DNA of 64,000 bases, from positions 1 through 64,000 of the forward strand of contig JAPDOI010001571.1 in assembly GCA_029168955.1 (NCBI GenBank), in the 5' to 3' direction. The stretch comes from Aplectana chamaeleonis. Taxonomy: Eukaryota; Nematoda; Chromadorea; Rhabditida; Cosmocercidae. The translations under genes and the position numbers were made by a program. The notes below the pieces were generated by a model. It saw nothing but the letters and a program-made list of their open reading frames with translations, made no database searches and had not been told where the DNA came from. This document shows positions 22,276-31,745 of this stretch, piece after piece; positions within the stretch are counted from its first letter, which is position 1, and every line of letters begins with the position of its first letter.

Positions 22276-22865
22276 CTAGACAGCTCAAAGGAAATTTTTC
22301 ATGATCTAGGCAGATCATTTCGTTGAGAATAGTGAATTTTGAAAGTAGGTCATCTAACGGAAAAAAATGTTTTGAAATTAATGGAGAAATATACCGACGG
22401 CAAAAAAAGAGGATTAAGAAAACGTCAAGTTTTGATGTTGCAAGTCTATGAACCTTCACCATTCTCAACTCAGGTATCCTAAACAACCTTCACCTCTCGG
22501 ACCGCTCTCTCCACCCCAACGAACCTATGCTTCCTACTTAGAGTACACAGCTCTTTTGAAGAGATGGTTCGCTTCACTTCAATTAGTCGAAGAAAAAGAG
22601 TCCAAGCCTTTATTTGCAGATGGCATCAGATCCAGCGGTCAATGATATAGGTGTAGCAGGACTACGTATCAGAAAGCAGATGAAAGTCTCTCGAAATCAA
22701 AATCGTGACTATAGTGACCATCTAAAACGAAAGTTCCACACTTTGCCTTTTAATATGGGCTAATTTGTTCAATTGTATGCAGACCATTTTCGAGTGTTCG
22801 AAACCTCTGCATTAATATATCATGCGATTCTACATAAATTTATGATCTATCAAAAAAAAGGATCC
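22276..22865. other. intergenic, nothing recognised
   Basis: No supported gene or repeat partner. Confidence 0.35.
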
Positions 22866-22866
22866 C

Positions 22867-23357
22867 TCAAAGGCACAGTACACCCGCAGGCATGTATATT
22901 GTGATTTTTATTTGTTTTTGGAGTAGACCACTCGTGTATAACGCGTGCGAAATTTGAGATTTCAATTCCTCCATAATAAGCTAATCATAAGCGACCACCA
23001 CAGTCCCGACCCCCTTAGCTCACCATCACGGGCCACACCCCCTAACAGATTTTGGAACTCGATATCGGCTAAGGGGCCGAATAGGCTCCCGCCGCTGAAA
23101 GGCGCGGCAGCTTGCAATGGAGGGAAATCGATTGTGCGGCGCCGCATGATCGATACTCCTCCATTGCATGCTGCCGCGCCTTTCCGCGGCGGGAGTCTAT
23201 TCGGCCCCTAAATGGATGGACGAATTACCAACGAGTCTTCGTTCTTCAGTCTATTGCCGGACTGTCTCCATATCCTGGTTCGTGCCAATGAAGAGAAATA
23301 CAGGTCTGAGACAACTCGCCCACCAATTTCTCACCCTTAAAATATAGACATCCTTAA
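22867..23357. mobile_element. MITE family G, copy 1, carrying a nested Harbinger-like MITE
   Basis: Left end TCAAAGGCACAGTACACC, right end abutting family C at TCCTTAAAGG. It is inverted relative to copies at 37389-37880 and 55797-56285, sharing the blocks CCTAACAGATTTTGGAACTC and GACTGTCTCC-TATCCTGG. The TAA-flanked element at 23073-23208 interrupts it. Confidence 0.8.
23070..23211. mobile_element. Harbinger-like MITE with TAA target duplication
   Basis: The body is 23073-23208. The left end GGGGCCGAATAGGCTCCCGC and right end GCGGGAGTCTATTCGGCCCC are inverted over about 50 bases, continuing into GCGCGGCAGC / GCTGCCGCGC and TGCAATGGAGG / CCTCCATTGCA. TAA lies on both sides (23070-23072, 23209-23211). 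Two other copies of the host MITE lack the insert and read GCGGCTAGATGG or GCGGTTCGATGG there. TWA duplications and G-rich ends are typical of PIF/Harbinger elements; no transposase is present. Confidence 0.85.
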
Positions 23358-23834
23358 AGGCAGTGTTCGCGATAATCTTCAATTTTGAGATTATTCGCTA
23401 TTTTGATTAAGTGGCCCCCGGGTAGAACTAAAATTACGTAGAAATTGAGAAAAACGCACCAGAAGTACACGAAATCTTTAAGTATCACCCCGTCTCTTAA
23501 GTATCACAAAAAGTGTTTGTTGTGACAATGAAATTTTTTGTGAACCCGCCCTTTGCAATTCTCTACTCTCTATCGCTTCGTTCTTCCTTTGGGGCCCAAA
23601 CTAATCGTGCTTTGCATAAGATATTCTTCTATTTTCAATTGACCCAATTTTCCACCGGTGACAACCGCCATGAATATGTTCATCCAACCGGACAACTAGT
23701 CCATGTTATAGAATAATGTCACTCAAATACGACTTTTTAATGCGTTTCCCGCCTTTTTGGCAACACTTTGAGGCCAACGCATTGTTTTATGCAAAAAACT
23801 CGGGAAAGAAAATCATAGTGAAAACTGCCTTTAA
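23354..23834. mobile_element. MITE family C, copy 1
   Basis: Ends are TTAAAGGCAGTGTTCGCGAT and TAGTGAAAACTGCCTTTAA. Internal blocks (GTGGCCCCCGGGTAGAACTA, TAGAATAATGTCACT, AAACTCGGGAAAGAAAATCA) recur at 31253-31745, 35791-36627 and 58517-60571. Two TTAA sites lie close together at about 23479-23499; homologues of this spot carry further insertions in two other copies. Confidence 0.85.
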
Positions 23835-24570
23835 AGGCATCGTTTGCGCTGAAAACCGATTTCCAGTTTTCAGGCTCAATTCCATGAATGAGCCGGCTGG
23901 ACCACGTCGGTGAAGTGTTGCGCGTCAAAAACATGTGGTTATGAAGTTGGAGCGGTTCAAAATGACGATCCGCCACCAGTTTTCACCAACAATCTAGCAC
24001 AAGGAATAGGAGCGCCATCACAGATGCAGATGACTCAGCATTTGAGAATCTTAATTCGGGAAATTTTAGCATCCAAACTTGCCCAATTGATAATTACTTT
24101 TTGAAGTTCCAGTGAGCGAAAGGCAAGAGAAATGTAACCACCTAATAAGTTTAAAGCAAAAAACACATCCGACGCTTCCCAAAAATAACTTCCGACGTAT
24201 TGCACCAGACACAGCGAAATTGACGGAGGTGTGAGAAGTGAATAATTGGAGACTTTTTAAAACGTGTTTTTTTGCGAATGTTGATGGTTTTGTGGAGCCT
24301 TTCCACTCTTATTCTGTATGTCAGAGAATCGCCAACGCAAAAACATGAAAAAAAAGATTCGGTTTTTTGCGCTTACGATGCCTTTCCCTCTAATTCGGGA
24401 AATTGACGGAGGTGTGGGAAGTGAATAATTGGAGACTTTTTAAAACGAGTTTTTTTGCGAATGTTGATGGTTTTGTGGAGCCTTTCCACTCTTATTCTGT
24501 ATGTCAGAGAATCGCCTACGCAAAAACATGAAAAAAAAGATTCGGTTTTTTGCGCTTACGATGCCTTTAA
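23830..24570. mobile_element. MITE family F, rearranged copy with a 183-base tandem duplication
   Basis: It shares a TTTAAA with family C and starts AAAGGCATCGTTTGCGCTG, continuing in reverse family F orientation (GATCCGCCACCAGTTTTCACC) to about 24000. The right part is a direct duplication with period 183 (24216-24398 and 24399-24570) containing TTGACGGAGGTGTG and ATTCTGTATGTCAGAGAATC. Each unit ends GCGCTTACGATGCCTTT, a family F-type terminus, so the terminus itself is duplicated. Confidence 0.75.
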
Positions 24571-24692
24571 GGAGCCATAATCCTGTTCATGGGGAGTGGT
24601 CATTCACGATTTCAGAGATATCTCTGTGATCAGCTTGTGGCTCCCTCCAAGATCAGCATAAAAACTGAAAAATAATTTCCTGGGTGTTCTGC

Positions 24693-25147
24693 GCCTTTAA
24701 AGGCTCAGTCCGACCTAAGCGGTAGTTTTTGATATTATACTGAGGCCGGTATAGCAACCTTGCCAGCCACAAAGTCTCAGTTCGCCTAAACAACCGAGGA
24801 AAAGCGCGGAAAAAGTCGACCCCCAGAAAAGCAAAATGGGTAACGCCATTCGACAAGTTTTCGAACTCAATTGGGACAAGATGCGAAATGGATTCTGAAC
24901 AAAATCCATGTTTTTTCCATTTGTTATTGGTCTAGCTGTATAATCTGATCTCAGCGATCGACGAGAAAAAACAAGCCCGTGACAATTCGTCCGCAAAATT
25001 ACCGCAGTTCAAATTCACATAGTTTGAGAGACCATAACTCCATTCCTAGTGGGTTCTGAGCGGTCCTGTAGACATCATTGGGATCAGCATGAAACTTTTT
25101 CCGAGCTGAGCAGAAAAACTGACGATTCTTTGGTTGGATAGTGCCTT
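24693..25147. mobile_element. MITE family J (single copy)
   Basis: Left end CCTTTAAAGGCTCAGTCCGA, right end GGATAGTGCCTTCAAAG. No second copy was found in the window, so the family assignment rests on the termini alone. Confidence 0.45.
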
Positions 25148-26095
25148 CAAAGAAAGGGTGTACCAGATGTCCGACCCGTTCAGGGTGTTGCTCAGTAAAA
25201 GCGATGATGACCTCGTCGTTCTCCAAAGTAGAATGAAGTGTGAAGTTTTCATAAATGTGGAAGTCTTTCAGTCTCTCAAAAGTCGGTGTTCGTCGCAGGA
25301 GAGTTTGTTGAGCAGCGCAACGACGATAGCATTAAAACAGCAAAACGGCATTCGTGGAAGAATCTGCGCAGAATAGTAAGTTCGTACGCAATTGCTATAA
25401 ATTAACTGTACAGCGTCTAACTGTGGAGTAACATTCTCGGACCATACTGATACAATCGGCAGCACTTCGAGTAAGCCTTCCAAGCAGAGTATCAGTCTTG
25501 GCCGTACCCCCCTCCAGTCTATTATTTTTCATTTAAAATTTTAGATACCGCGTTTCATCAAACTTTTAGGCAGCTGCATGTTCTGCACTGTTCTTGAAGT
25601 GTTGAACAATGACCAAATAAGTGTACGCTAATCAAAGGTTCACTGTGGTAGGCCGTATAAAGATTGAAGCAGTGATCCGAAATTGTAATCACGAATTCAG
25701 CAAAAGTGCGCTTGTGAAAGACAAAGTAAAGTAAAACGGTCGCATTAAGATACTGTTCAAAAAGAAAACATTGTTCTGAAGTTTGCCTAGGCTACCAGCT
25801 TGAGAGATCTCATTGTCAGAGACAGAACTGGGACGGTGCGAGACACCCTAGTAAAGCCAAAATGGTTAAGAAGGGTGTTTCTGGCCCGCCGCCTCGGTTG
25901 GTGTGGATGCACAAGTCAACATGGAATACCACAACCGAATCAACGCCGACTCATCCATTTGCTAGCATCGATGAGCAGTCGAGAGGACTTGAACAGGTGA
26001 ACCACTCGAAACGGAAAAGTGGGCAGACGAGGCCAAACAACACATCCATTCATGCCGCGGACTCCGTTTTTCCGCCTTCCACCTACCGCATGTTG
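25148..26095. other. intergenic, nothing recognised
   Basis: Short frames only. A minus frame (26269-25940, 109 codons) partly reads through the adjacent minisatellite. Confidence 0.35.
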
Positions 26096-26104
26096 TAAAG
26101 TCAC

Positions 26105-26268
26105 ACCCTTCTGTACACTTTCTATGGCGTCGGGCGCACTCCTACCTGGGTTCCATATACTTCCTACAGCGTCCGAGGCACTCTTAAATGGGTCCCGCAA
26201 ACTTTCATATGCGTCCGGCGCACTCTTACATAGGTCCCGTACACATTCTATGGCGGCCGGCGCGCTCA
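26105..26268. repeat. 42-base minisatellite, small array (family M21)
   Basis: About four diverged units of the 42-base dimer seen at 48.85-50.61 kb: CTTTCTATGGCGTCGGGCGC, ACTCTTAAATGGGTCCCGC and similar. The orientation matches the 48.85-50.61 kb array and is inverse to that at 45.88-47.40 kb. Confidence 0.8.
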
Positions 26269-26441
26269 ATTTTCAAATACGGAATTTATTTTTCATTTTG
26301 TTGTGTTATTTCAAATAAGGACTATTACCTCAAAACATGGATATTACAAATCCAAACCAGTAGCAGTTATTCGCCATTTGAAGGTTTTCGTAACCCTTTA
26401 CACAAGGTGTTGAGTTGATCGCAAAACGCTTGGCTCCGGGC

Positions 26442-26515
26442 GAGATTGAACCAGCATATTCCCTTTCCGGGGGAGCGCTTTATCGCACTGCACCACCGAA
26501 GCCCCAGCGCCGTTC
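26442..26515 (-). tRNA. tRNA-like sequence, probably a pseudogene or SINE head
   Basis: On the minus strand GGCTTCG and CGGAGCC can form a seven-pair acceptor stem. GTGC...GCGC forms a D arm inside TGGTGCAGTGCG (A box-like), and GGTTCAATCTC is B box-like. The anticodon loop lacks U33 and its stem is irregular, so decoding function is unlikely. A tRNA-derived SINE head is the main alternative. Confidence 0.35.
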
Positions 26516-26646
26516 TCACTCAGCTGCTCGGTAAATCTTCACCGAAGCAATTATCCTTTCACCCGCATAACGGGATTAAACAGGTATACCGTCAGAGACT
26601 ATCTAACAGTCGTAGACCTGTCAAGATGATGCCCTAGTTAAGTCTT

Positions 26647-26697
26647 ACACGATTTTTGGAAGTTTCAGTTACGGCAAAAAACTTCCAAAAATCGTGT
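26647..26697. repeat. perfect 19-base stem hairpin
   Basis: ACACGATTTTTGGAAGTTT pairs exactly with AAACTTCCAAAAATCGTGT around a 13-base loop. It could be a tiny palindromic element remnant. The stem is short for a miRNA precursor. Confidence 0.7.
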
Positions 26698-26699
26698 TT

Positions 26700-27250
26700 T
26701 CGTAACCGTTGCATAGCTTTGTGAGAAAATAGTCTCTATCCGAGTTTTTCTAAAGACCGAAGATTGAACAGGTTGGAGTTAATTTTTGGAAATTCACCTC
26801 TATAAACTTATTCACCCCAGACAAAATATGCGCTTGGTGAGCTTTGACGAAGTACAACTGGAACATAAATTTCGCTCTTTTTCTATGACGTCAAAGAGAG
26901 ATACTTAATAGGTGCAATACCACATGATTTTCCTTCAAATTTATTTCTAAAAAAAGTTCGATGGAGATTATTTCTTACAATGTTACACAACAGTTCCGAA
27001 TGCCTTCGAATGGCATATAACTACTATTTGTTTGGAATTGTAATAAAATTTTGAAGGAATAGTCCTAATTTGAGTTAATACCCCAAATTTTTAAAAAAAT
27101 TCCTTATTCAAAAAACTGCTCGTTCGAGAACCAATTTTGTGTATATGTAAAGCAAGGGCTGCGATGCTTAATAACATACTAAAGTTTCATCAAGTTTCGC
27201 GAAGGGCAAGCCAAGATATGTATAAAAACATATTTGCGGAAATGCCACGC
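26700..27250. other. intergenic, nothing recognised
   Basis: AT-rich, no supported feature. Confidence 0.35.
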
Positions 27251-27261
27251 GAATAGACAAA

Positions 27262-27685
27262 CTTGGCGCTTTGCCAGATTTCGTCATCGATCTAGAGCAT
27301 AGCTGATATTCTGAATGAGTTACGGTTTTTCTTTCTTTTCGCCCTTGTTTATTAGAGTTTCTGACTCTTCGTTGGGACTTTTCTCTAGCGCATGAGGGAA
27401 ATCGCCAATTTTTCCAAATCTGAATAAGAATTTTGAAAAAAACATTGCCAAGCCCAAACAAACGGCATTTTCCCCCTCACGCACTATGAAAAGCCTCTAA
27501 CAGAGCCAGAAACAAGATTAAAGCAGAAACAAGCTTGAGAAAACGAAAAACCGTGACTCACCCAGAATATAAGCTGTGCTTATATTCTGGATCGATGACG
27601 AAATCTGGCAAGGTTTTCCACCGTAGTGTTACTGTGTCGACCGCAACCACGCCATCGCCTTTCAGCATTGCGGTAAACCATAGTT
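27262..27685. repeat. inverted repeat with an internal perfect hairpin
   Basis: CTTTGCCAGATTTCGTCATC (27271-27290) is inverted at 27594-27613, and AACTCATTC-GAATATC-type bases extend the arms. CCAGAATATAAGC / GCTTATATTCTGG (27562-27590) form a perfect 13-base stem. The right arm resembles 106-200. Confidence 0.55.
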
Positions 27686-27946
27686 TATTGGCGGTTTTGC
27701 GTATGAATGTGCCGGAGAAGATTATTTTTCTTCGAGGTTTCTCATGTTCTGTATTTATCGTGAGCAGGGACTCTACAACTACACGCCTGAGTTGGAGAGA
27801 TAGCACGTCTGCTGACTTGAGTAGCTTGCCAATGAAGCTTCTTTCATGATTTTTTTTGCCTGCATTGAACGGCCAATCCGTGTATGAAAGCTTATGGTCT
27901 CAAGTGGTTGATAGATTAGATTACACGATCATTTCAGTACACGGAA

Positions 27947-28546
27947 ATGCGTTTTTCGACAACTGATGCATTGCAGGAGACGGGGAGTGGCGTTAGCAAC
28001 TGTGATGACACATCAGCGGAGGAAATCGCCTCTGCTCTCGAGCAACTGCGTGCCGACCAGGAGACCCCATTGTACCTGGAGAAGTTGATGAGACACATTT
28101 TCACCAAAATAGCCGAACTCAGTGAGGAAACTGCTTTTCTTAGGCAGACTCTTGTTCAGTATCAGGGCAATCCTCATGCTTCTTTCGCTGAACAGCCCTT
28201 TCCTCCAGTGTCTGATAACCTTACTTTTTCTGAGGATCTAGAGAGTCTCCGATCGATTGTTATCATAGGAATGCTCGAGTCTCGGTCTGCTTCTTCGGTT
28301 AGAAGAGCCATTGATGATCGCAATTCTGTAGAGAAAATACTGAATTATCTGGATATAGAGTGTGTCCCACAAGTTGTCTATAGAATAGGTGGGCAGCATT
28401 ACAAAGGCCAAGATCGTCTACTGAAGGTAGTGCTGCCTGATATTACTTACCAAACACTTGCTCTCAAGAGAGCCCATCGGCTTCGATCCTATTCTGATAT
28501 AGTCTACATACGTGCCTACAATTCTCTCTATCAGAAGAAGGAATAA
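27947..28546 (+). CDS. LINE (CR1-like) ORF1 protein
   Basis: Uninterrupted 199-codon frame. Residues about 24-70 (AEEIASALEQLRADQETP through LRQTLVQYQ) are heptad-like and likely form a coiled coil. Residues about 105-195 fit the nucleic-acid-binding domain of nematode LINE ORF1 proteins, with SIVIIGMLES, VEKILNYLDIECVPQVVYRI and DRLLKVVLPDITYQTLALKR. This protein family coats element RNA before target-primed reverse transcription. The frame stops at TAA after YQKKE, earlier than I would expect for the family, and no ORF2 follows, so the copy is 3' truncated or rearranged. Intactness over 600 bases suggests it is younger than the RTE relics. Family assignment is from recognition of the domain pattern. 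Confidence 0.75.
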   Translation: MRFSTTDALQETGSGVSNCDDTSAEEIASALEQLRADQETPLYLEKLMRHIFTKIAELSEETAFLRQTLVQYQGNPHASFAEQPFPPVSDNLTFSEDLESLRSIVIIGMLESRSASSVRRAIDDRNSVEKILNYLDIECVPQVVYRIGGQHYKGQDRLLKVVLPDITYQTLALKRAHRLRSYSDIVYIRAYNSLYQKKE

Positions 28547-29275
28547 ATCTTTGCCAGCAGAAACGTGCTGCTGATAAAAAGTTGTTGTGTATTGGGTGCT
28601 TTGGAAATATTTTGACAAATGTACAATGTAATGACAAATGGATGCTCTGAAAATGTGGTGACAAAATTTTTAAACTTATCGGGCCGGCATATGCGCGTCC
28701 CTGGACGTCTTGCATGATTTATTCTTTATGTACATCATTTCTCTCTCAATGTTCCCAGTTTCGGGGGGTTAAAGGCTGTATTTACGACGGAAAGTTGTCA
28801 ATTTTGGAGGGAATGTAACCTTTGGATCCTTCTGAGAAGGGTAAGTTTGGAAGAATGACCTAGAAGGGCCAGGAAGAGGGTGAAAATCTCGTGGTCCAGT
28901 CAACCCATTGGATCACCCCTTCCATGTCATACAACAGTTGTCCTGCTTACCTTTCACCAGAGGGACAGATGGCGAATTTTCGACAACTCTTTGTCGCGAA
29001 AGATACTTGCGATGTAGATTCTTTACAAATCGCGGAGGCTCGATATACTTAAAGCTCACAAAGTGTGAGACATCACCGCTTACACTCAAAAGTTTTAAAC
29101 GCAAAGTCGCCGGCGAGTTATTGAAGCCGTAGTATAGCATATACTTTTCCTCCCCCATTCAGGTCTCAGAAATAGTCACCTCTCATTGCATCTGATTGTG
29201 TGGCTCTTGCTGTACTCCGAATACTTTTATTGATGTTTGTTTATGCGTATATTCATTTATGTGTATTTGACGTTT
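28547..29275. other. intergenic after ORF1
   Basis: Should hold ORF2 if the LINE were complete, but I find no RT motifs in any frame. Two 74-81 codon overlapping frames at 28908-29158 are unrecognised. Confidence 0.4.
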
Positions 29276-29278
29276 GTC

Positions 29279-29769
29279 TTAAAGGCAGTGTCCACGATAA
29301 AAACCATGTCTGATTTTTTGGTGGAGATCGGCAGCTGCGGGGCCTAGCGGAACCCTAACGTTGAAAAAACTGAGTTAAATGAGCTCGGAATGGTCCCCTG
29401 CGGCCCCAAAGTTGAACACCCATCAGCTCGTCACCCCCAGATGCACTTTCCACGCCCACCGACGTGAACAAATGAGTGCTCGAGATTGTGAGATGAGCGA
29501 TGGTTTCCGATCAATAGCGCCGTTCTTCCCTTCATTCTCAACTTCTCTCTTTACTCACTTCAGCTCGCATACATAAGCTGCAAAAGACGGAAGTTACAAG
29601 CCTCGGACCACTCGTCCACCATGTTACCTTAGCTCAATATTTGAGGGACCAAAACTCCGTTCCCAGAAGGTCTTGTACGATTTCAGAGATATCATTAGAA
29701 TCAGCATGGGGCCGTTTTCAAGATAGGCGGAAAAAAAGAAAATTGATTTCTTTCGTGAACACTGCCTTT
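29279..29769. mobile_element. MITE family D, copy 2 (first of a five-element chain)
   Basis: Left TTAAAGGCAGTGTCCACGAT, right TTTCGTGAACACTGCCTTTAA. It contains GGTGGAGATCGGCAGCTG and the CTTCCCTTCATTCTCAACTT core. The right TTTAAA is shared with family F copy 2. Confidence 0.85.
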
Positions 29770-30234
29770 AAAGGCATCGTACGTGCAGGAAACCGTATAT
29801 TATTTTTTCATGTTTTTGTGCAGCTTGGCATCTCTAGTGAACGAAAACGTCGACGGCGCCCATGAAAAACTTCCATTCGTAAAGAAAATTCATTCGGAAC
29901 ACATTGTAAATACGGATTTGAATTTCGCGCCAAAATCGCTTTTAAGGTTTTTCTGCATTTGGGGGCCTCGTCAGTGTTATTTTCGAAGTTTTTCTACATG
30001 CGGAGTTTGTGCCGTAACTGATTTTCATGTTGTTTGCCGGTCGGATCTGCATTCTATGAAAAAGTGCTAAATCACTGGTGAGAACTGGTGGCGGATCCTC
30101 ATCTTCAACTTCTTCCAGCCTCATAATCCTAGGTTTTTGAAGCGCCAAAACTCACCGGTGTGGTCTACCGGGCTCATTCATGAAATTGAGCCCAAAAAAT
30201 GGAAATTGATTTTCAGCGCGAACGATGCCTTTAA
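29766..30234. mobile_element. MITE family F, copy 2
   Basis: Left TTTAAAGGCATCGTACGTG, right GCGCGAACGATGCCTTTAA. It is near-identical in layout to 8029-8486, sharing CCGTATATTATTTTTTCATG and GGTCTACCGGGCTCA. Confidence 0.85.
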
Positions 30235-30900
30235 ACGCTCGTAAACGTGAGATAAAGAGGGTAAAGATAATTACGGAAATAGAACGACGCTACACGCGTG
30301 AAACGTTGGCCGCCCCTGTGTTTCTCCGCCCCTTGTTTGCCGTTCTCCCCAAAACAGGGGCCGGATGCAACAACGCGCCGGGTCGGGGCAGGGGCAAGGC
30401 AATCGGCATCTTTGACGATCGCAGTGCGAGTGCAGTAGATTATCAAATCAATCGTGCCCCAGCAGTAATTTTCGCTGCTCTAACTGCCCCAGCCTCCTAG
30501 CTGGGGCAGCAGGGGCACGATTGATTTTGTGATTTACGAACATCTTCAAAGGCGCGGGCTGCCCTGCCCCTGCTCCAACCCGGCCTGTTGTTGCATTCGG
30601 CCCCAGGGGTGCTAGGCCATTACCACCATCGTCGATGTATGTGGCTCACTTATTATTCTTAATATACCACCCACAAACGTCGCAGATGGTTAGAATGGCT
30701 CAGCACCCCTTTTTTTGGAGGAGGATATAGATACATAGGGCGGGGAAGTACAGGGGCGGAGCCAACTTCCTACTCGAGTAGCGGCATTGTGAGTTGTTTT
30801 GACGCTTCAAAATGCGTAGGCTACGCGTTCTGAGCCATACCCTTCTACTATTTCAGTAGTTATCTCAATCACGCTTACGAGCGTGTATGCTTCCTTTAAA
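30231..30900. mobile_element. MITE family A, copy 3, with an internal GC-rich palindrome
   Basis: Left TTAAACGCTCGTAAACGTG (the AAGGCAGCATACACG tip is lost), right AGCGTGTATGCTTCCTTTAAA. An inverted repeat at 30354-30608 (CAGGGGCCGGATGCAACAAC / GTTGTTGCATTCGGCCCCAG, inner pair AATCAATCGTGCCCC / GGGGCACGATTGATT) sits inside and is absent from copies 1 and 2, so it is likely a nested MITE. Confidence 0.75.
30354..30608. mobile_element. nested GC-rich palindromic MITE
   Basis: Arms of about 115 bases include GGGTCGGGGCAGGGGCAAGG / GCTGCCCTGCCCCTGC and GCCCCAGC-rich centre pairs. It interrupts family A copy 3. The target duplication is not clear; a run of CAGGGG occurs at both tips. Confidence 0.65.
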
Positions 30901-31256
30901 GGCAGTGGTCGTAGAAATATGCTTGTCTTCTTTTCCCCTTTAAACCCTTTTCTGGGTTTAGAGTAGTAGGACCAATGAGAAAAAAAAAACGCAAAAAAAC
31001 CGCTATTTCCGGCCAAATTTGAAGACTGAACTTTCTTGTCTTTTGATGGTGGACGAGCCCACTCCACATCATCGGCAGCGATGATCTCTTAAAATAAGAA
31101 GATCACATGTGCACGAACTAGCATCTTTGGGCTCTAGAAACTCTTATTCTAGCCCGTTTTTCACCGCGTTACCTTCATAGCTTTTCAGCTGTTTTCTATC
31201 TGAGCTGATTTTTATAGTTTTTTGGATAACGTTTTTCATCGCGACCACTGCCTTTG
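30896..31256. mobile_element. MITE family B, copy 2
   Basis: Left TTTAAAGGCAGTGGTCG, right CATCGCGACCACTGCCTTTGA. Shares TTTCTGGGTTTAGAGTAGTA and TAGCCCGTTTTTCACCG with copies 1 and 3. About 230 bases shorter than copy 1 through internal deletion. Confidence 0.85.
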
Positions 31257-31745
31257 AAGGCAGTGTTCACGATAATCTTCGATTTTAAAATTAATCGCTA
31301 AATCGATTGTTTGGCTACCAGGCAGAACTGAAATGACGAAGAAATCTAGAAAAAGGCCCCAGAAAGACACCAACTCTTTTACTCTCACCCCACCTTTTTA
31401 CTCTCACTGGAACTGTTTGTTGTGACAATGAAATCTTTTGTGGATCCGTCTTTTGCAATTCGCTACCCTATGTTGCTCTGTTCTTTCCTTCGGACCCTAA
31501 CTAATACTGTTTTGCCTGAAATATTCTTCCATTTTTGAGTAAGCCCATTTTTCACCGGTGACAACCACCGTGAACATGCTCATCCAGTCGGACAACTAGT
31601 CCAGGCAAGAGGATAATGTCACTGAAATAAGAAGTTTTAGTGCGTTGCTCGCCGTTTCTTCGTAATTTTGGTAACAGTTGGTAGCCAACGCATTGTTTTG
31701 AGTGGAAAACTCGGGAACGAAAATCATCACGAACACTGCCTCTAA
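31253..31745. mobile_element. MITE family C, copy 2
   Basis: Left TTTGAAGGCAGTGTTCACGA, right TCACGAACACTGCCTCTAA. The internal block GGAGGATAATGTCACTGAAAT-like and AAACTCGGGAACGAAAATCA match copy 1. Last member of the D-F-A-B-C chain. Confidence 0.85.

Noticed and set aside
26019..26318. 99-codon frame as a repeat protein
   Set aside because: It reads through the small M21 array.
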